Below are positions 1 to 9,948 of a stretch of DNA of 64,000 nucleotides, one piece after another (position 1 is the stretch's first letter; every line of letters begins with the position of its first letter). A program made the translations under genes and the position numbers. The notes below the pieces were generated by a model. The model did not search any database, was not told the origin of the DNA, and saw only the letters and a list, made by a program, of their open reading frames with translations. The stretch is from Chitinophaga sp. GbtcB8 (lineage in GTDB: Bacteria > Bacteroidota > Bacteroidia > Chitinophagales > Chitinophagaceae), in contig NZ_JAGXJN010000033.1 of NCBI RefSeq assembly GCF_019091455.1, positions 1 to 64,000 of the forward strand, written 5' to 3'.

Positions 1-3000
1 CAAGGCTAACACCTCGCGGATCAAAATACTCATGGACCTCCCATCACTGATAATATGGTGCATTACAAAGCTGAATACCCATTTATTATCTGCTACCTGG
101 TACAACCCGGCCCTTAATAAAGGTCCCACAGTCAGATCAAAAGGCGTAAAGCAGGCTGTGGTTATGAGGCTTTCCAGCTGTGCATCCAGTGTATCCTGCA
201 GCCGCAGGTCATAGCTGGCTATGCTAAAGGCAGCAGCTGATGGTGTTTGCACCACCTGGCTAACTACTCCCTGTGCATCGCTTTCAAATATAGTGCGCAG
301 GATCTCATGCCGCTCGATCAATGACATAAAGGCATTTGATAACGCTGCCACATCCAGGCTACCATCAAATACATACACACCTGGTATATTATAAGCAATA
401 TTACCTACCTTAAACTGGCTCAGCACCCATAAGCGGCGTTGTGCTGCAGATAAAGGATACGCTGTTTGTGTGGCTGCTACCGGGATCTGTACAAAAGCGG
501 CTTTGCTGCTTTGCTCAATAAGGCGGGCCTGCTCTTCCAATACGGCGTGGCTGAACAGCTCTTTTAATGCCAGCTTCACCTCAAAGGTTTTATACACCTG
601 GCTGGCCAGGCGGGTGGCTTTCAAACTATGGCCACCCACCTCAAAGAAATTATCTTTTATACCGACCAGCTCACGTCCTAATATTTCCTGCCAGATAGCT
701 ACCAGCTTTTCTTCTGTAACATTACGGGGTGAAACATATTCCACACCTGTAACACCCAGACCTTCCGGTTCCGGCAATCTTTTCTTATCTATTTTACCAT
801 TGGGCGTTAAGGGCAATGTTTCCAGCTGCACAAAATGCGCGGGCAGCATATAAGCGGGCAGGGTTTGAGCGAGAGCTGTACGCAGGCCAGCAATGTTTTG
901 TGCTGTTTCACTAACGAAGTACGCTACTATTTCTTTCTCACCATTGTTGTTTGATCTGGCTATTACTACCGCGGCTTCAATGCCTGTTTGTGTTTGCAGG
1001 GTGTTCTCTATTTCGCCTAATTCTATGCGGTAACCACGTAGTTTCACCTGCTCATCTCTGCGGCCTAAGAAAGCAATGTTGCCATCCGGCAGCCAGCGGC
1101 CTAAGTCGCCCGTTCTGTACAGGCGCTCACCATGCTGGTAAGGATTATCTATAAACTTCTGCGCGGTTAATGCCGGTTGGTTCAGGTAACCTTGTGCCAG
1201 GCCATCACCGGTTATGCAGATCTCTCCTGCTACACCAATGGGCTGCAGCTGCAGCGCTTCGCTCAGGATATAGATGCGGGTATTGGAGATAGGTTTCCCT
1301 ATCAGGATCTCACTATTATTTCTGAGCCGGTAAACGGTGCTGTAGGTAGTATCCTCTGAAGGACCATACAGGTTCCTGATCTCGATCTTCGCTGCATCCA
1401 GCTGTTCCAGGTAGCGCGGCGGGATAGGCTCCCCTGCCATATTTAATACGCTCACAGCGCTCAGATCAACTCCTTCACTTAGTAAAGCGCCTACCACACT
1501 AGGCACGGTGTTGATCAGTATTTTTTCTGCTGTAGCTAAGTACTGTGGAATAGCTAATGCATTTGTTAAGAACCGTACGGGTTTGCCAATGCTTAGCGGG
1601 TAAAATATTTCAAAAACTGAAAGATCAAAACAGATAGAGGTTACGCCAAACACCACATCAAAAACAGCATTCTTAAACTCCTGACCGCACCATTGAATAA
1701 AGGCAGTGGCATTACTGTGGGTGATCATTACACCTTTAGGCTTACCGGTTGATCCGGAGGTATAAATAATGTAGGCCAGGTCATCAGGCTGGTTTACCAG
1801 CGGCCCGTTATACTGTGGGTACTTATTGGCTTCTTCCCTGAAAACAGATAGTTCTACGGCGTCTATCACCACCTTACACTGACTATCTGCTATGATATAA
1901 TCAATACGTTCCTGCGGATATGCGGTATCAATGGGCACATACACGCCACCGGATTTTAATACTGCCAGTATAGAAATGATGGTCCATTCGCTGCGGTCCA
2001 GCTGAATGCCGATCCTTTCGTTGGCCCGTATGTGATAGTTCCTTTGCAGGTACCGGGCAAACTGGCTGGCTTTCTCATTCAGCTCCTGGTAAGTAAGGGT
2101 GCTGGTGTCAAAGAAAATGGCAATATCATCCGGGGTACGGGCAGCTTGCGCTTCAAAGAGCTGCACCAGCGGGCCTGTCTGCGGGTAAGCAGTGGCGGTG
2201 TTATTGAACGTATTTAATAATTGCTGCTGTTCTGTAGCCGTTAAATAGCTTAAGCGGTTCAGGGGTAGCGAGGGTTGCGTAATAATAACGGTCAGCAGCT
2301 GTTCCAGGTGATGGGTAAATTGTTTTACCGTATTCCGGTGATAGATATCGCTGTTGTACTCTACAATACACTGCAGGCCTTCTCCTTTTTCAATAAAGTT
2401 AAAGGTGAGGTCAAACTTGGTGAACTGCGCGTGTACATCACCGTAGCTGCTTACCAGGGCTTCACCTACGGATGTTCCATCTGAAATCAGGTGGCCGGTG
2501 TTCTGTAATATTACCATTACATCAAACAAAGCACTACGGCTCATATCCCGGCGTAATTGCAGCGCATCCACCAGCTCATCAAAAGGATAGGCCTGGTGTT
2601 CATATGCGCCCAGTGTAGTTTGCTTTACTTTTTGCAGCAGTGAGCTGTAACTGTCTGTGCCGCTGAATTGATTTCGTATAACCAGCGTGTTTACATACAG
2701 CCCTATCTGGTCATCCAGATCGCTGTGCAGGCGGCCCGCCACCGGGCTGCCGATAATAATATCTTCCTGCCCGGTATAGCGGTACAGCAAAGTATTCACG
2801 GCTGCCAGTAATCCCATGAACAAGGTGCTGCCTTGTTCATTTACCAGGGTTTGCAGCCCTTGTACGATCTCTTTATTGAGATTCAGGCTGATGGTGCTGC
2901 CGTTATAGGTTTTTACAGCCGGCCGCGGGCGGTCGCCGGGCAGGTCCAGCAGGGGTAATTCACCTGCCAGCTGCTGCAGCCACCATTGCTTGTGTGGTTC

Positions 3001-6000
3001 CAGCGCGACTTCGCCTGTCTGCGATTGCTGCCAGGCTGCGTAGTCTTTATACTGGATACGTAAAGCTGGTAAGGTGCTGCTGGTGTTATTCACCTTTGCA
3101 TTGTACAGGTGCAGCAGTTCCCTGATCAATACTTCCATAGACCAGCCATCACTAATGATATGATGCATGGTAAATGCAAACACCCACTTATGATCTGCTA
3201 CCTGGTATAAAACCGCACGCAGCAAGGGTCCTGTACGAAGGTCCATGGGGGTAATGGCTACCTGCCGGATCAGCAGCGGTAATTTTTCTTCCTGTGCATG
3301 CTCCTGCCGCAGATCAAAATGTTCTATCCTGAAACCGGAAGCTGCCTGGATATATTGTTTTACCTCACCCTGCTCGTCTTCTTTAAAAACAGTGCGCAGG
3401 ATCTCATGCCGCGCGATCAGGTCATTAAAGGCAGCGGTTAACGCAGTGGCGTCTAAATTCCCTTCAAACACATAGGTACCTGGCATGTTGTAAGCCAGGT
3501 TACCTTCCTCGAACTGGCTCAGCACCCATAAGCGGCGCTGAGCGGCAGATAACTCATAAGCAGGTTTAGATCCTGTAACCGGTATGTTTATAAATGTTGC
3601 TTTACTGCTTTGCTCAATAAGGCGGGCCTGTTCTTCCAATACAGCATGACTGAATAGTTCTTTTAATGCCAGCTGCACCTCAAAGGTTTTATACACCTGG
3701 CTGGCCAGGCGGGTGGCTTTCAGGCTGTGACCACCTATTTCAAAGAAGTTATCTTTTACGCTGATCAGCTCACGGCCTAATACCTGCTGCCAGATGGCTA
3801 CCAGCGCCTCTTCTGTAGCATTGCGGGGGGCTACATATTCAACACCGGTAACACCCAAGCCTTCCGGTTCCGGCAGCTGTTTCTTATCTACTTTACCATT
3901 GGGCGTTAAGGGCAATGTTTCCAGCTGCACAAAATGCGCAGGCAACATGTAAGCAGGTAAGGCTTTGCTAAGGCTAGCACGCAGATCAGCAATATTCTGT
4001 GCTGTTTCGCTAACAATGTAGGCTACTATTTCCTTTTCACCGCTGTTGTTAGCTTTGGCTATGACTACTGCTGATTCAATGCCTGTTTGTGTTTGCAGGG
4101 TGTTCTCTATTTCACCTAACTCGATGCGGTAACCACGTAGTTTTACCTGCTCATCTTTACGGCCTATGAAGGCGATGTTGCCATCCGGTAACCAACGGCC
4201 TAAATCACCCGTTCTGTACAGGCGCTCTCCGGGTTTGAAAGGATTGTCTATGAATTTAGTTGCTGTTAGTTCAGGTTGATTAAGGTATCCCTGTGCTAAG
4301 CCATCACCAGCTATGCAGATCTCACCTGCTACGCCAATGGGTTGCAGCTGCAGTGTTTCATTGAGAATATAAATGCGTGTATTGGAGATGGGTTTACCGA
4401 TGAGGATGTCCCCATCCTTCTTTAACATGTAAACAGTACTGTAGGTGGTATCTTCTGAAGGGCCGTACAGATTCCTGATCTCTATTTTTTCTGCGTCCAG
4501 CTGGTCCAGGTAACGCGGTGGGATAGGCTCCCCGGCCATGTTCAATACAGCCACATTACTGAGATCCACGCCTTCGCTCAGTAAGTTACCCACTACACTG
4601 GGCACGGTGTTGATCAGTATTTTTCCTGCTGTATTCAAGTATTGGGGAATGCTCAGTGCATTGGTTAAGAACCGAACTGGTTTACCTACACTTAAAGGGT
4701 AAAATATCTCAAAAACAGAAAGATCAAAACAGATAGATGTTGCGGCAAATACTACATCAAAAGCATTTACATTAAACTCCTGCTGGCTCCAGTTAATGAA
4801 AGCAGTGGCATTGCTGTGGGTGATCATTACACCTTTAGGTTTGCCAGTAGAACCGGAAGTGTAAATGATATAGGCCAGATCGCCGGGTTGGTTACTGGCT
4901 GCTACATTTTCTGTTTTATACTTTGCAGCTGCTTTCTTAAACTTAGCCAGCTCCGCTTCATCTATCACCACCTTGCATTGGCTGTCTGTTATAATATAAT
5001 CAATGCGCTCCTGCGGATATTCCGTATCAATAGGCACACAAGCGCCGCCGGACTTTAATACTGCCAGTATAGCAATGATGGTCCATTCACTACGGTCTAA
5101 CTGGATGCCTATGCGGTCATTGGCCTGGATCTTATACTTTTTTTGCAGGTAGCCAGCCAGCTGGTTTGCTTTTTCATTCAGCGCTGCGTAGCTCAGTACT
5201 GTTTCATCAAACAGAATGGCTGCCTGGTCCGGTGCTTGAGCGGCTTGCTGCTCAAATTTTTGCAGGAAAGTATTCTGCTGGTTGTAAACTACATCTGTTG
5301 CATTAAAGACAGATAAAAGCAATTGCTGCTCTTCTGCTCCTACTATTTCAATGTCGCTCAGCAGCACATCCGGGCGCTCCAATACCTGCGTAATGATATG
5401 CAGGTAGGTATTGAAAAGCTTTTGTATACTAGCCGCTTTAAATAAAGCAGTAGCATATTCAACTTCCAGGTAAAAGCGGTTATCTGTATCGTTGGCAAAA
5501 TTAAAGGTCAGGTCAAATTTAGCCGTAGCGCTTTCGCGCAGGGTTTCATCTGCTGCATATAAATAACTGTCCAGGGGTGCTAAGGTAAAACCGTGCTGCT
5601 GCTGCATGCTGCCATCACCAATACTCGTATCCTGCAGCACCATCATCACATCAAACAGCGGGTTCCGGCTGTTATCGCGGCGCTGCGCTACTTCTTCCAC
5701 AATCCTGTCAAAAGGATATTCCTGGAACTCAAAGGCTTTAGCAGAATGTGCATGCACTTTCTTCAGGTAGCTGAGAAAACTATCTGCCTGCGCTACTTCC
5801 ATTCTCAATGGCAGCGTATTTACATAAAATCCTACCTGGTTTTCCAGGTCAAAGTGATGGCGGCCCGATACCGGCGCGCCAATGGTAACAACCTGCTGCC
5901 CGGAAAGCCTGCTTAATAAAAGCGTTAATGTTGCACGCAAAAAGTTAAATGGCGTGGTTTGATTTTGCCGGCAGAACTGCAGGATCGATTCATACTGCTC

Positions 6001-6900
6001 AGCGCCCAGTAAAAACCGGGAAGTGCCGCCTGCAAAGCTTTTGATAGCTGGCCGCGCAAAGTCTGCCGGTAATTCCAGCGGGGTTACACCGGCTGCAAAC
6101 TGCTGCCGCCAGAAATCCCTGGCGGCCTGCCCGTTCACACCGGCGATCCTTTGCGATAACCATTGCGTATAATCTTTATACTGGATCCTTAATGGAATAA
6201 CGGGTGTTGCAGCTGCTTTGCAGATGCTTTCATACAAACGCATTACTTCCTGCAGCAATACAGCTACAGAATGCCCGTCTGAAACAATGTGATGCAGGTT
6301 TAACAGCAAGGCATGTTCTGTTGCAGCTATCCTGATCAGCTTCACCTGCATGGTTTGCCCCTGCTGCAGATCAAACCTGAATTGCTGGCATTGCGCCATG
6401 GCTGCTTTCAGTCGTGTGTTTATATCCAGCGTATTACTAAGATCCTCCACTTCCATTTCAAACACACCCTGGTCCAGTATTACCTGTTGCAGCTCTCCGT
6501 TGGTTTCCCGGAAGGCTGTTCTTAAACTTTCATGTCTTTGAACGGTGATGCGGAAAGCTCTTTCCAGGTTTTCCGTTATAATATCGCCCTGCAGGTAAAG
6601 GCCGGTTAGTATATTGTATGCACGGTCTCCCCCATCAAACTGGTTTAAGATCCAAAGTCTTTTCTGCGCATTGGAGGCCGGATAATATGCCTGCTCTGCT
6701 ATATTTGGAATAGGCGCCATTGCCGATACATCCACGGCATTCCTGAGAAATGCGATCAGCTCTTCCTTACCGGCCTTTATGTGTGCGATCAGCTCTTCCG
6801 AAAGGTTAGTGGTTTCTCCAACCAGCTTGATCTGATCACCAGCCAGGCGGGGAATTACTTTATGTCTTTTTAAGGCGCTTATGATCTCTAGTGTATTCAT
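1..6900 (-). CDS. Non-ribosomal peptide synthetase (NRPS), N-terminal 2300 residues, incomplete at left edge
   Basis: The frame is open for 2300 codons from an ATG at 6900 and leaves the window. The first ~50 residues resemble a TubC docking domain (ISALKRHKVIP...). Domains in order on the minus strand: C1 (~6690-5400, active site HHIVSDG near 6290-6265), A1 (~5280-3880, YTSGSTGKPKG), T1 (GGHSLKATRL near 3735), C2 (HHIISDG near 3170-3145), A2 (~2160-790), T2 (near 650) and the start of C3 (HHIISDG near 60-35). Pocket residues read by eye are the same in A1 and A2: D, L, F (in FDLSVFEIF), N (INTVPS), N, A (LNMAGE), L, T, Y (NLYGPSEDTTY). This resembles the code I recall for alanine (or glycine), a memory-based assignment. 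No epimerase or methyltransferase domain is visible. The start codon overlaps the stop of the upstream acyl-AMP ligase gene (ATGA), so the two are translationally coupled. C1 probably acylates the first amino acid, making a lipopeptide. Confidence 0.95.
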   Translation of the reverse strand, partial: MNTLEIISALKRHKVIPRLAGDQIKLVGETTNLSEELIAHIKAGKEELIAFLRNAVDVSAMAPIPNIAEQAYYPASNAQKRLWILNQFDGGDRAYNILTGLYLQGDIITENLERAFRITVQRHESLRTAFRETNGELQQVILDQGVFEMEVEDLSNTLDINTRLKAAMAQCQQFRFDLQQGQTMQVKLIRIAATEHALLLNLHHIVSDGHSVAVLLQEVMRLYESICKAAATPVIPLRIQYKDYTQWLSQRIAGVNGQAARDFWRQQFAAGVTPLELPADFARPAIKSFAGGTSRFLLGAEQYESILQFCRQNQTTPFNFLRATLTLLLSRLSGQQVVTIGAPVSGRHHFDLENQVGFYVNTLPLRMEVAQADSFLSYLKKVHAHSAKAFEFQEYPFDRIVEEVAQRRDNSRNPLFDVMMVLQDTSIGDGSMQQQHGFTLAPLDSYLYAADETLRESATAKFDLTFNFANDTDNRFYLEVEYATALFKAASIQKLFNTYLHIITQVLERPDVLLSDIEIVGAEEQQLLLSVFNATDVVYNQQNTFLQKFEQQAAQAPDQAAILFDETVLSYAALNEKANQLAGYLQKKYKIQANDRIGIQLDRSEWTIIAILAVLKSGGACVPIDTEYPQERIDYIITDSQCKVVIDEAELAKFKKAAAKYKTENVAASNQPGDLAYIIYTSGSTGKPKGVMITHSNATAFINWSQQEFNVNAFDVVFAATSICFDLSVFEIFYPLSVGKPVRFLTNALSIPQYLNTAGKILINTVPSVVGNLLSEGVDLSNVAVLNMAGEPIPPRYLDQLDAEKIEIRNLYGPSEDTTYSTVYMLKKDGDILIGKPISNTRIYILNETLQLQPIGVAGEICIAGDGLAQGYLNQPELTATKFIDNPFKPGERLYRTGDLGRWLPDGNIAFIGRKDEQVKLRGYRIELGEIENTLQTQTGIESAVVIAKANNSGEKEIVAYIVSETAQNIADLRASLSKALPAYMLPAHFVQLETLPLTPNGKVDKKQLPEPEGLGVTGVEYVAPRNATEEALVAIWQQVLGRELISVKDNFFEIGGHSLKATRLASQVYKTFEVQLALKELFSHAVLEEQARLIEQSSKATFINIPVTGSKPAYELSAAQRRLWVLSQFEEGNLAYNMPGTYVFEGNLDATALTAAFNDLIARHEILRTVFKEDEQGEVKQYIQAASGFRIEHFDLRQEHAQEEKLPLLIRQVAITPMDLRTGPLLRAVLYQVADHKWVFAFTMHHIISDGWSMEVLIRELLHLYNAKVNNTSSTLPALRIQYKDYAAWQQSQTGEVALEPHKQWWLQQLAGELPLLDLPGDRPRPAVKTYNGSTISLNLNKEIVQGLQTLVNEQGSTLFMGLLAAVNTLLYRYTGQEDIIIGSPVAGRLHSDLDDQIGLYVNTLVIRNQFSGTDSYSSLLQKVKQTTLGAYEHQAYPFDELVDALQLRRDMSRSALFDVMVILQNTGHLISDGTSVGEALVSSYGDVHAQFTKFDLTFNFIEKGEGLQCIVEYNSDIYHRNTVKQFTHHLEQLLTVIITQPSLPLNRLSYLTATEQQQLLNTFNNTATAYPQTGPLVQLFEAQAARTPDDIAIFFDTSTLTYQELNEKASQFARYLQRNYHIRANERIGIQLDRSEWTIISILAVLKSGGVYVPIDTAYPQERIDYIIADSQCKVVIDAVELSVFREEANKYPQYNGPLVNQPDDLAYIIYTSGSTGKPKGVMITHSNATAFIQWCGQEFKNAVFDVVFGVTSICFDLSVFEIFYPLSIGKPVRFLTNALAIPQYLATAEKILINTVPSVVGALLSEGVDLSAVSVLNMAGEPIPPRYLEQLDAAKIEIRNLYGPSEDTTYSTVYRLRNNSEILIGKPISNTRIYILSEALQLQPIGVAGEICITGDGLAQGYLNQPALTAQKFIDNPYQHGERLYRTGDLGRWLPDGNIAFLGRRDEQVKLRGYRIELGEIENTLQTQTGIEAAVVIARSNNNGEKEIVAYFVSETAQNIAGLRTALAQTLPAYMLPAHFVQLETLPLTPNGKIDKKRLPEPEGLGVTGVEYVSPRNVTEEKLVAIWQEILGRELVGIKDNFFEVGGHSLKATRLASQVYKTFEVKLALKELFSHAVLEEQARLIEQSSKAAFVQIPVAATQTAYPLSAAQRRLWVLSQFKVGNIAYNIPGVYVFDGSLDVAALSNAFMSLIERHEILRTIFESDAQGVVSQVVQTPSAAAFSIASYDLRLQDTLDAQLESLITTACFTPFDLTVGPLLRAGLYQVADNKWVFSFVMHHIISDGRSMSILIREVLAL
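440..5314 (-). repeat. Duplicated NRPS modules, period 3099 bp
   Basis: The A-T-C stretches of modules 1 and 2 are near-copies at DNA level with an offset of 3099 bp (1033 codons). For example, the 46 bases around 794-839 recur unchanged at 3893-3938, and the carrier/condensation linker near 501-545 recurs near 3600-3644 with a few substitutions. The A-domain pocket residues are identical. This indicates internal duplication or gene conversion within the synthetase. Similarity varies along the copies, and the limits given are approximate. Confidence 0.75.
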
Positions 6901-8924
6901 ATTGTAATTTCCTTTCCGGATGTTTGTTCAGTTTTTAACCATAACATGTTCTCAACAGTGCAGATCAGATCAAACAGGGTGTTATACTGGTATAACTTTG
7001 TTGCATCGATCCTGATATGCAGCTCTTTATTAATGGCGTTAATGATCTCCATGGCACGCAGGGAGTCAACACCCATCTCTGTCAGCTCTGTGCCGTCTTC
7101 CGTATGCTGCGCCATTGTGCTGCCTGTTTTTGCTTCCAGCAGATCCAGCACATAAGATTTTATGTTTGCATAATTGCCATCTTCTTTTACTATTGCCAGC
7201 AACCTTTCATCCCGTTGCCCTTGCAGCAAAGCGGTAGCCAGTCCTAGTTTGGCGGCGATGATCTCAAAATGCTGCTGCTGATAGCTGTCCCGGCATTTTA
7301 CCCGTTGCAGCTTACCGCTGGTAGTGCGGGGAATACCCAGCGGCGTGGTTAATACAATGTCGTACGGGTTTATTCCATATACACCGGCTACTGCCTGGTC
7401 AATGGTGCGGATCACGGCTGCTGCATCCAGCCCGCGGATAGCTGTTCTTTTTACTTCTGCTATAATCACCGGCGCATCCGGCTGCAGAGCAATGCTGAAT
7501 ACCGCTACACCATTAGGTTCAATGGCGGCGTGGCTGCTGCTTACCAGCTGCTCTATATCATAAGGGTATACATTCTTTCCGCGGATGATCAGCATTTCCT
7601 TTAAACGGCCATGCACAAACAGCTCCCCGTTGTACAGGAAACCCAGGTCGCCTGTTCTCAGGAATTTTGTGCCATCCAGCTCATAGAAAAGATCATGAAT
7701 TGGTTTATTCCAGTAACCTTTAGTAACACTTTCACCGGCAATACAGATCTCTCCTTCCATCAGCCCGGCACATTCAGTACCATCATTCAGGGAAATAATT
7801 TTCAGCTGCATGCCTTCGGCTACTTTCCCGGAACCCGCTACTGCCCTGGCATTGGCATGCCCTGCATCCACCAGCTGAATGAGGCCATTACCTGCGGCGT
7901 TGTGATCAATGTAAATGGTAGCAGGAAGTGCCTGCTGTTTGTTGCCAGACACCAGTAAGGTAGCTTCTGCCAAACCATAACAAGGGTAAAAGGCATGCGC
8001 CTTGAAACCAGCTGGTGCAAAATATTCGCTGAAACGTTGCAGGGTATCGGGGCGTACCGGCTCTGACCCGTTATAGGCCACCTGCCAGCCGGACAGGTCT
8101 AACGCCGATAGTTCATCTTTTGAAACCCTGTTCACACAAAGATCATAAGCGAAGTTGGGCGCGCCGCTATGCGTAACCTTATATTTCGTGATGGCTTCCA
8201 GCCATCTTTTAGGCGTTTGCATAAACTGGAAAGGCGACATCAGCACACAGCTACAGCCCACATACACCGTATGCAGGATGTTACCAATGAGGCCCATATC
8301 GTGATAAAAAGGCAGCCAGGAAAAAATAACGGAGTTGCTGTTGCCATCAAAAGCATTTTGAATAAGCTGTTGATTATGCAGCAGGTTAGCGGCTGTAATA
8401 ATTACGCCTTTGGGATGGCCGGTGGAACCGGAAGTGTATTGAATGAAGGAGATCTCATTCCACACAGGCGCCTGCAATACTCTAAGGGGTACACTTTTAT
8501 CGGTGCTGATTATTTGGATCTTATCCAGGATCTGCCCTAATCCCTGCTGCAGGTAAGGGATTGAGGCATCCGTACAGAGAACGGCGCTGGCCTGCGCATC
8601 CTCAATAATGTGTACCAGCCTGGCAAATTGTTTGCTGCCTTTAACGTAAGGCACAGGCAGCGGAATAATACCGGCGTACTGGCAGGCTAAGAATGAAACA
8701 ACAAATTCCAGCACATCCTGGTAAACCAATAACACTCTTTTACCGGCCCATTCTCTTTCTGCTAAAGCGGCGGCAACTTTTTCAACCGTGGCTGCAAGTC
8801 TGCGATAGGTAATAGCTTTTTCATCATGCGCTTCATTCCCAAGCACAATAAAAGCTTTTTTGTCTGGTGTAACATTTGCATAGGTGAGCAAATGATCAAC
8901 GATGGTTTTCCCGTTATTTTTCAT
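6897..8924 (-). CDS. Fatty acyl-AMP ligase fused to acyl carrier protein (FAAL-ACP)
   Basis: The 675-residue protein has an adenylate-forming domain (residues ~1-570) with P-loop YTSGSTGHPKG, the FAAL/FACL-type motif SWLPFYHDMGLIG, YGLAEATL and the late LRTGDLGF motif. A C-terminal carrier domain follows (~590-665), with the phosphopantetheine serine in MGVDSLRAME. Enzymes of this design activate a fatty acid as acyl-adenylate and load it on their own carrier protein for transfer to the first condensation domain of a lipopeptide synthetase. The stop codon overlaps the NRPS start by four bases, fixing the partnership. The start has a ~300-base leader upstream behind the antiterminator gene. 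A CoA ligase is less likely, given the fused carrier and the NRPS neighbour. Confidence 0.92.
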   Translation of the reverse strand: MKNNGKTIVDHLLTYANVTPDKKAFIVLGNEAHDEKAITYRRLAATVEKVAAALAEREWAGKRVLLVYQDVLEFVVSFLACQYAGIIPLPVPYVKGSKQFARLVHIIEDAQASAVLCTDASIPYLQQGLGQILDKIQIISTDKSVPLRVLQAPVWNEISFIQYTSGSTGHPKGVIITAANLLHNQQLIQNAFDGNSNSVIFSWLPFYHDMGLIGNILHTVYVGCSCVLMSPFQFMQTPKRWLEAITKYKVTHSGAPNFAYDLCVNRVSKDELSALDLSGWQVAYNGSEPVRPDTLQRFSEYFAPAGFKAHAFYPCYGLAEATLLVSGNKQQALPATIYIDHNAAGNGLIQLVDAGHANARAVAGSGKVAEGMQLKIISLNDGTECAGLMEGEICIAGESVTKGYWNKPIHDLFYELDGTKFLRTGDLGFLYNGELFVHGRLKEMLIIRGKNVYPYDIEQLVSSSHAAIEPNGVAVFSIALQPDAPVIIAEVKRTAIRGLDAAAVIRTIDQAVAGVYGINPYDIVLTTPLGIPRTTSGKLQRVKCRDSYQQQHFEIIAAKLGLATALLQGQRDERLLAIVKEDGNYANIKSYVLDLLEAKTGSTMAQHTEDGTELTEMGVDSLRAMEIINAINKELHIRIDATKLYQYNTLFDLICTVENMLWLKTEQTSGKEITI

Positions 8925-9224
8925 AACAACTTTTGACTAATCTGATCAATGGACACTAAGGACCCGGTCCGGGGCACGGCGCCGGATGCTAACACAGGTG
9001 TTGTTAGCACTATAGGGCTACAGGGCGTACTACAAACAATAAAAGTGTACTACCGCCTGCGGCTATAAACTATAATCTTCAGTGAAATGTGTACTATAAA
9101 ACACTCAAGGCTAATGGTTATTACATCAAATAAAAAATTTCAATAATTAGTATATGTCTGTCTAATGGATTTTTTTCCTTGCTTTTTGGGGGTAACATTA
9201 GTCTGGTATCCGGTGTAATATTTA
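8925..9224 (-). other. 300-base gap between antiterminator and FAAL genes; hairpin and GTACTA repeats
   Basis: No gene is seen here. On the transcribed strand an imperfect hairpin (GCTAAC/GTTAGC arms, 8988-8993 and 9003-9008) lies near a GC-rich stretch (8958-8985), without a following T run. Three copies of a GTACTAC/T heptamer occur at 9027-9033, 9047-9053 and 9091-9097. No TAnnTTTG promoter in the right orientation was found, so the FAAL gene may be read from the promoter ahead of the antiterminator gene. Confidence 0.5.
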
Positions 9225-9737
9225 TCAACACATCTCTATGAGATACTTATTCAGCGAAACGTTCACAACAATATAGAGGTTCAGGACACTCACATGTACC
9301 AATACCTTCTGCTGGCCTTCGTGCTCTGCAATCTCGCAGGAGAGGCCTGACAAGGGGCCATCCTCAATACGCACTTTTTGTCCGGAATGAACATTGCCGG
9401 ACAGCACTGTTATATCCGGACAATTATCCACCAGCATACTTATATTCTGTATTACTTCGTCTTTAACGCGTGTTATCTTTTTTCCAAATTTTACATAGGT
9501 GATCACTCCATCCGTATCCGCACAGGTATAGTAGTCCGTCATGCTTTTCAGCTGCACGAACACATAGGATGGGAAGAGTGGAGTAAAACCCAATTTTTTT
9601 CCGTCTACACGATGGCCTTTGTTCTTAAAAACTGGCAGAAAAGTTTTGATGTCTGATTTTGACAACTGCACTGCCACTTTTTTTTCCTGCCTCGGCTTCG
9701 TATAGATCAGGTACCAACCTGCAACAAAAAAACTCAT
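9225..9737 (-). CDS. NusG-like specialised transcription antiterminator (UpxY/RfaH-type)
   Basis: The 170-residue protein has an N-terminal NGN domain (GWYLIYTKPRQEKKVAVQL, then FLPVFKNKG and LFPSYVFVQL) and a C-terminal KOW segment (GQKVRIEDGPLSGLSCEIAE). NusG paralogues of this type bind elongating RNA polymerase near the 5' end of one long operon and suppress premature termination. In Bacteroidota they commonly head capsule or secondary-metabolite operons. Here it is the first gene, followed in the same direction by the FAAL and NRPS genes, so it likely supports transcription of the very long NRPS operon. The core housekeeping NusG is ruled less likely by the context: no secE or rplK neighbours. 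Confidence 0.9.
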   Translation of the reverse strand: MSFFVAGWYLIYTKPRQEKKVAVQLSKSDIKTFLPVFKNKGHRVDGKKLGFTPLFPSYVFVQLKSMTDYYTCADTDGVITYVKFGKKITRVKDEVIQNISMLVDNCPDITVLSGNVHSGQKVRIEDGPLSGLSCEIAEHEGQQKVLVHVSVLNLYIVVNVSLNKYLIEMC

Positions 9738-9948
9738 AAAAGCCGACTTTAAACAATGAATAACGAAACAGTTCTAAAGAGCATACTGCTATATGCACCC
9801 TATTTTATTGCTGATAAAGAATAAAATACACAGCTACCGCTACAGTGAAGCATGGCTTGTTTCACAGAAGGTAAATGGTGGAGGTAGACAACCCGCGCAT
9901 CAACAAACATACACACTTGTCCTCTTTGGGGAGGCGGGCGTATAGGAT

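Noticed and set aside
9794-9909. 36-codon minus-strand ORF in the leader of the antiterminator gene
   Set aside because: No RBS, codon use unlike real genes, and length expected by chance.
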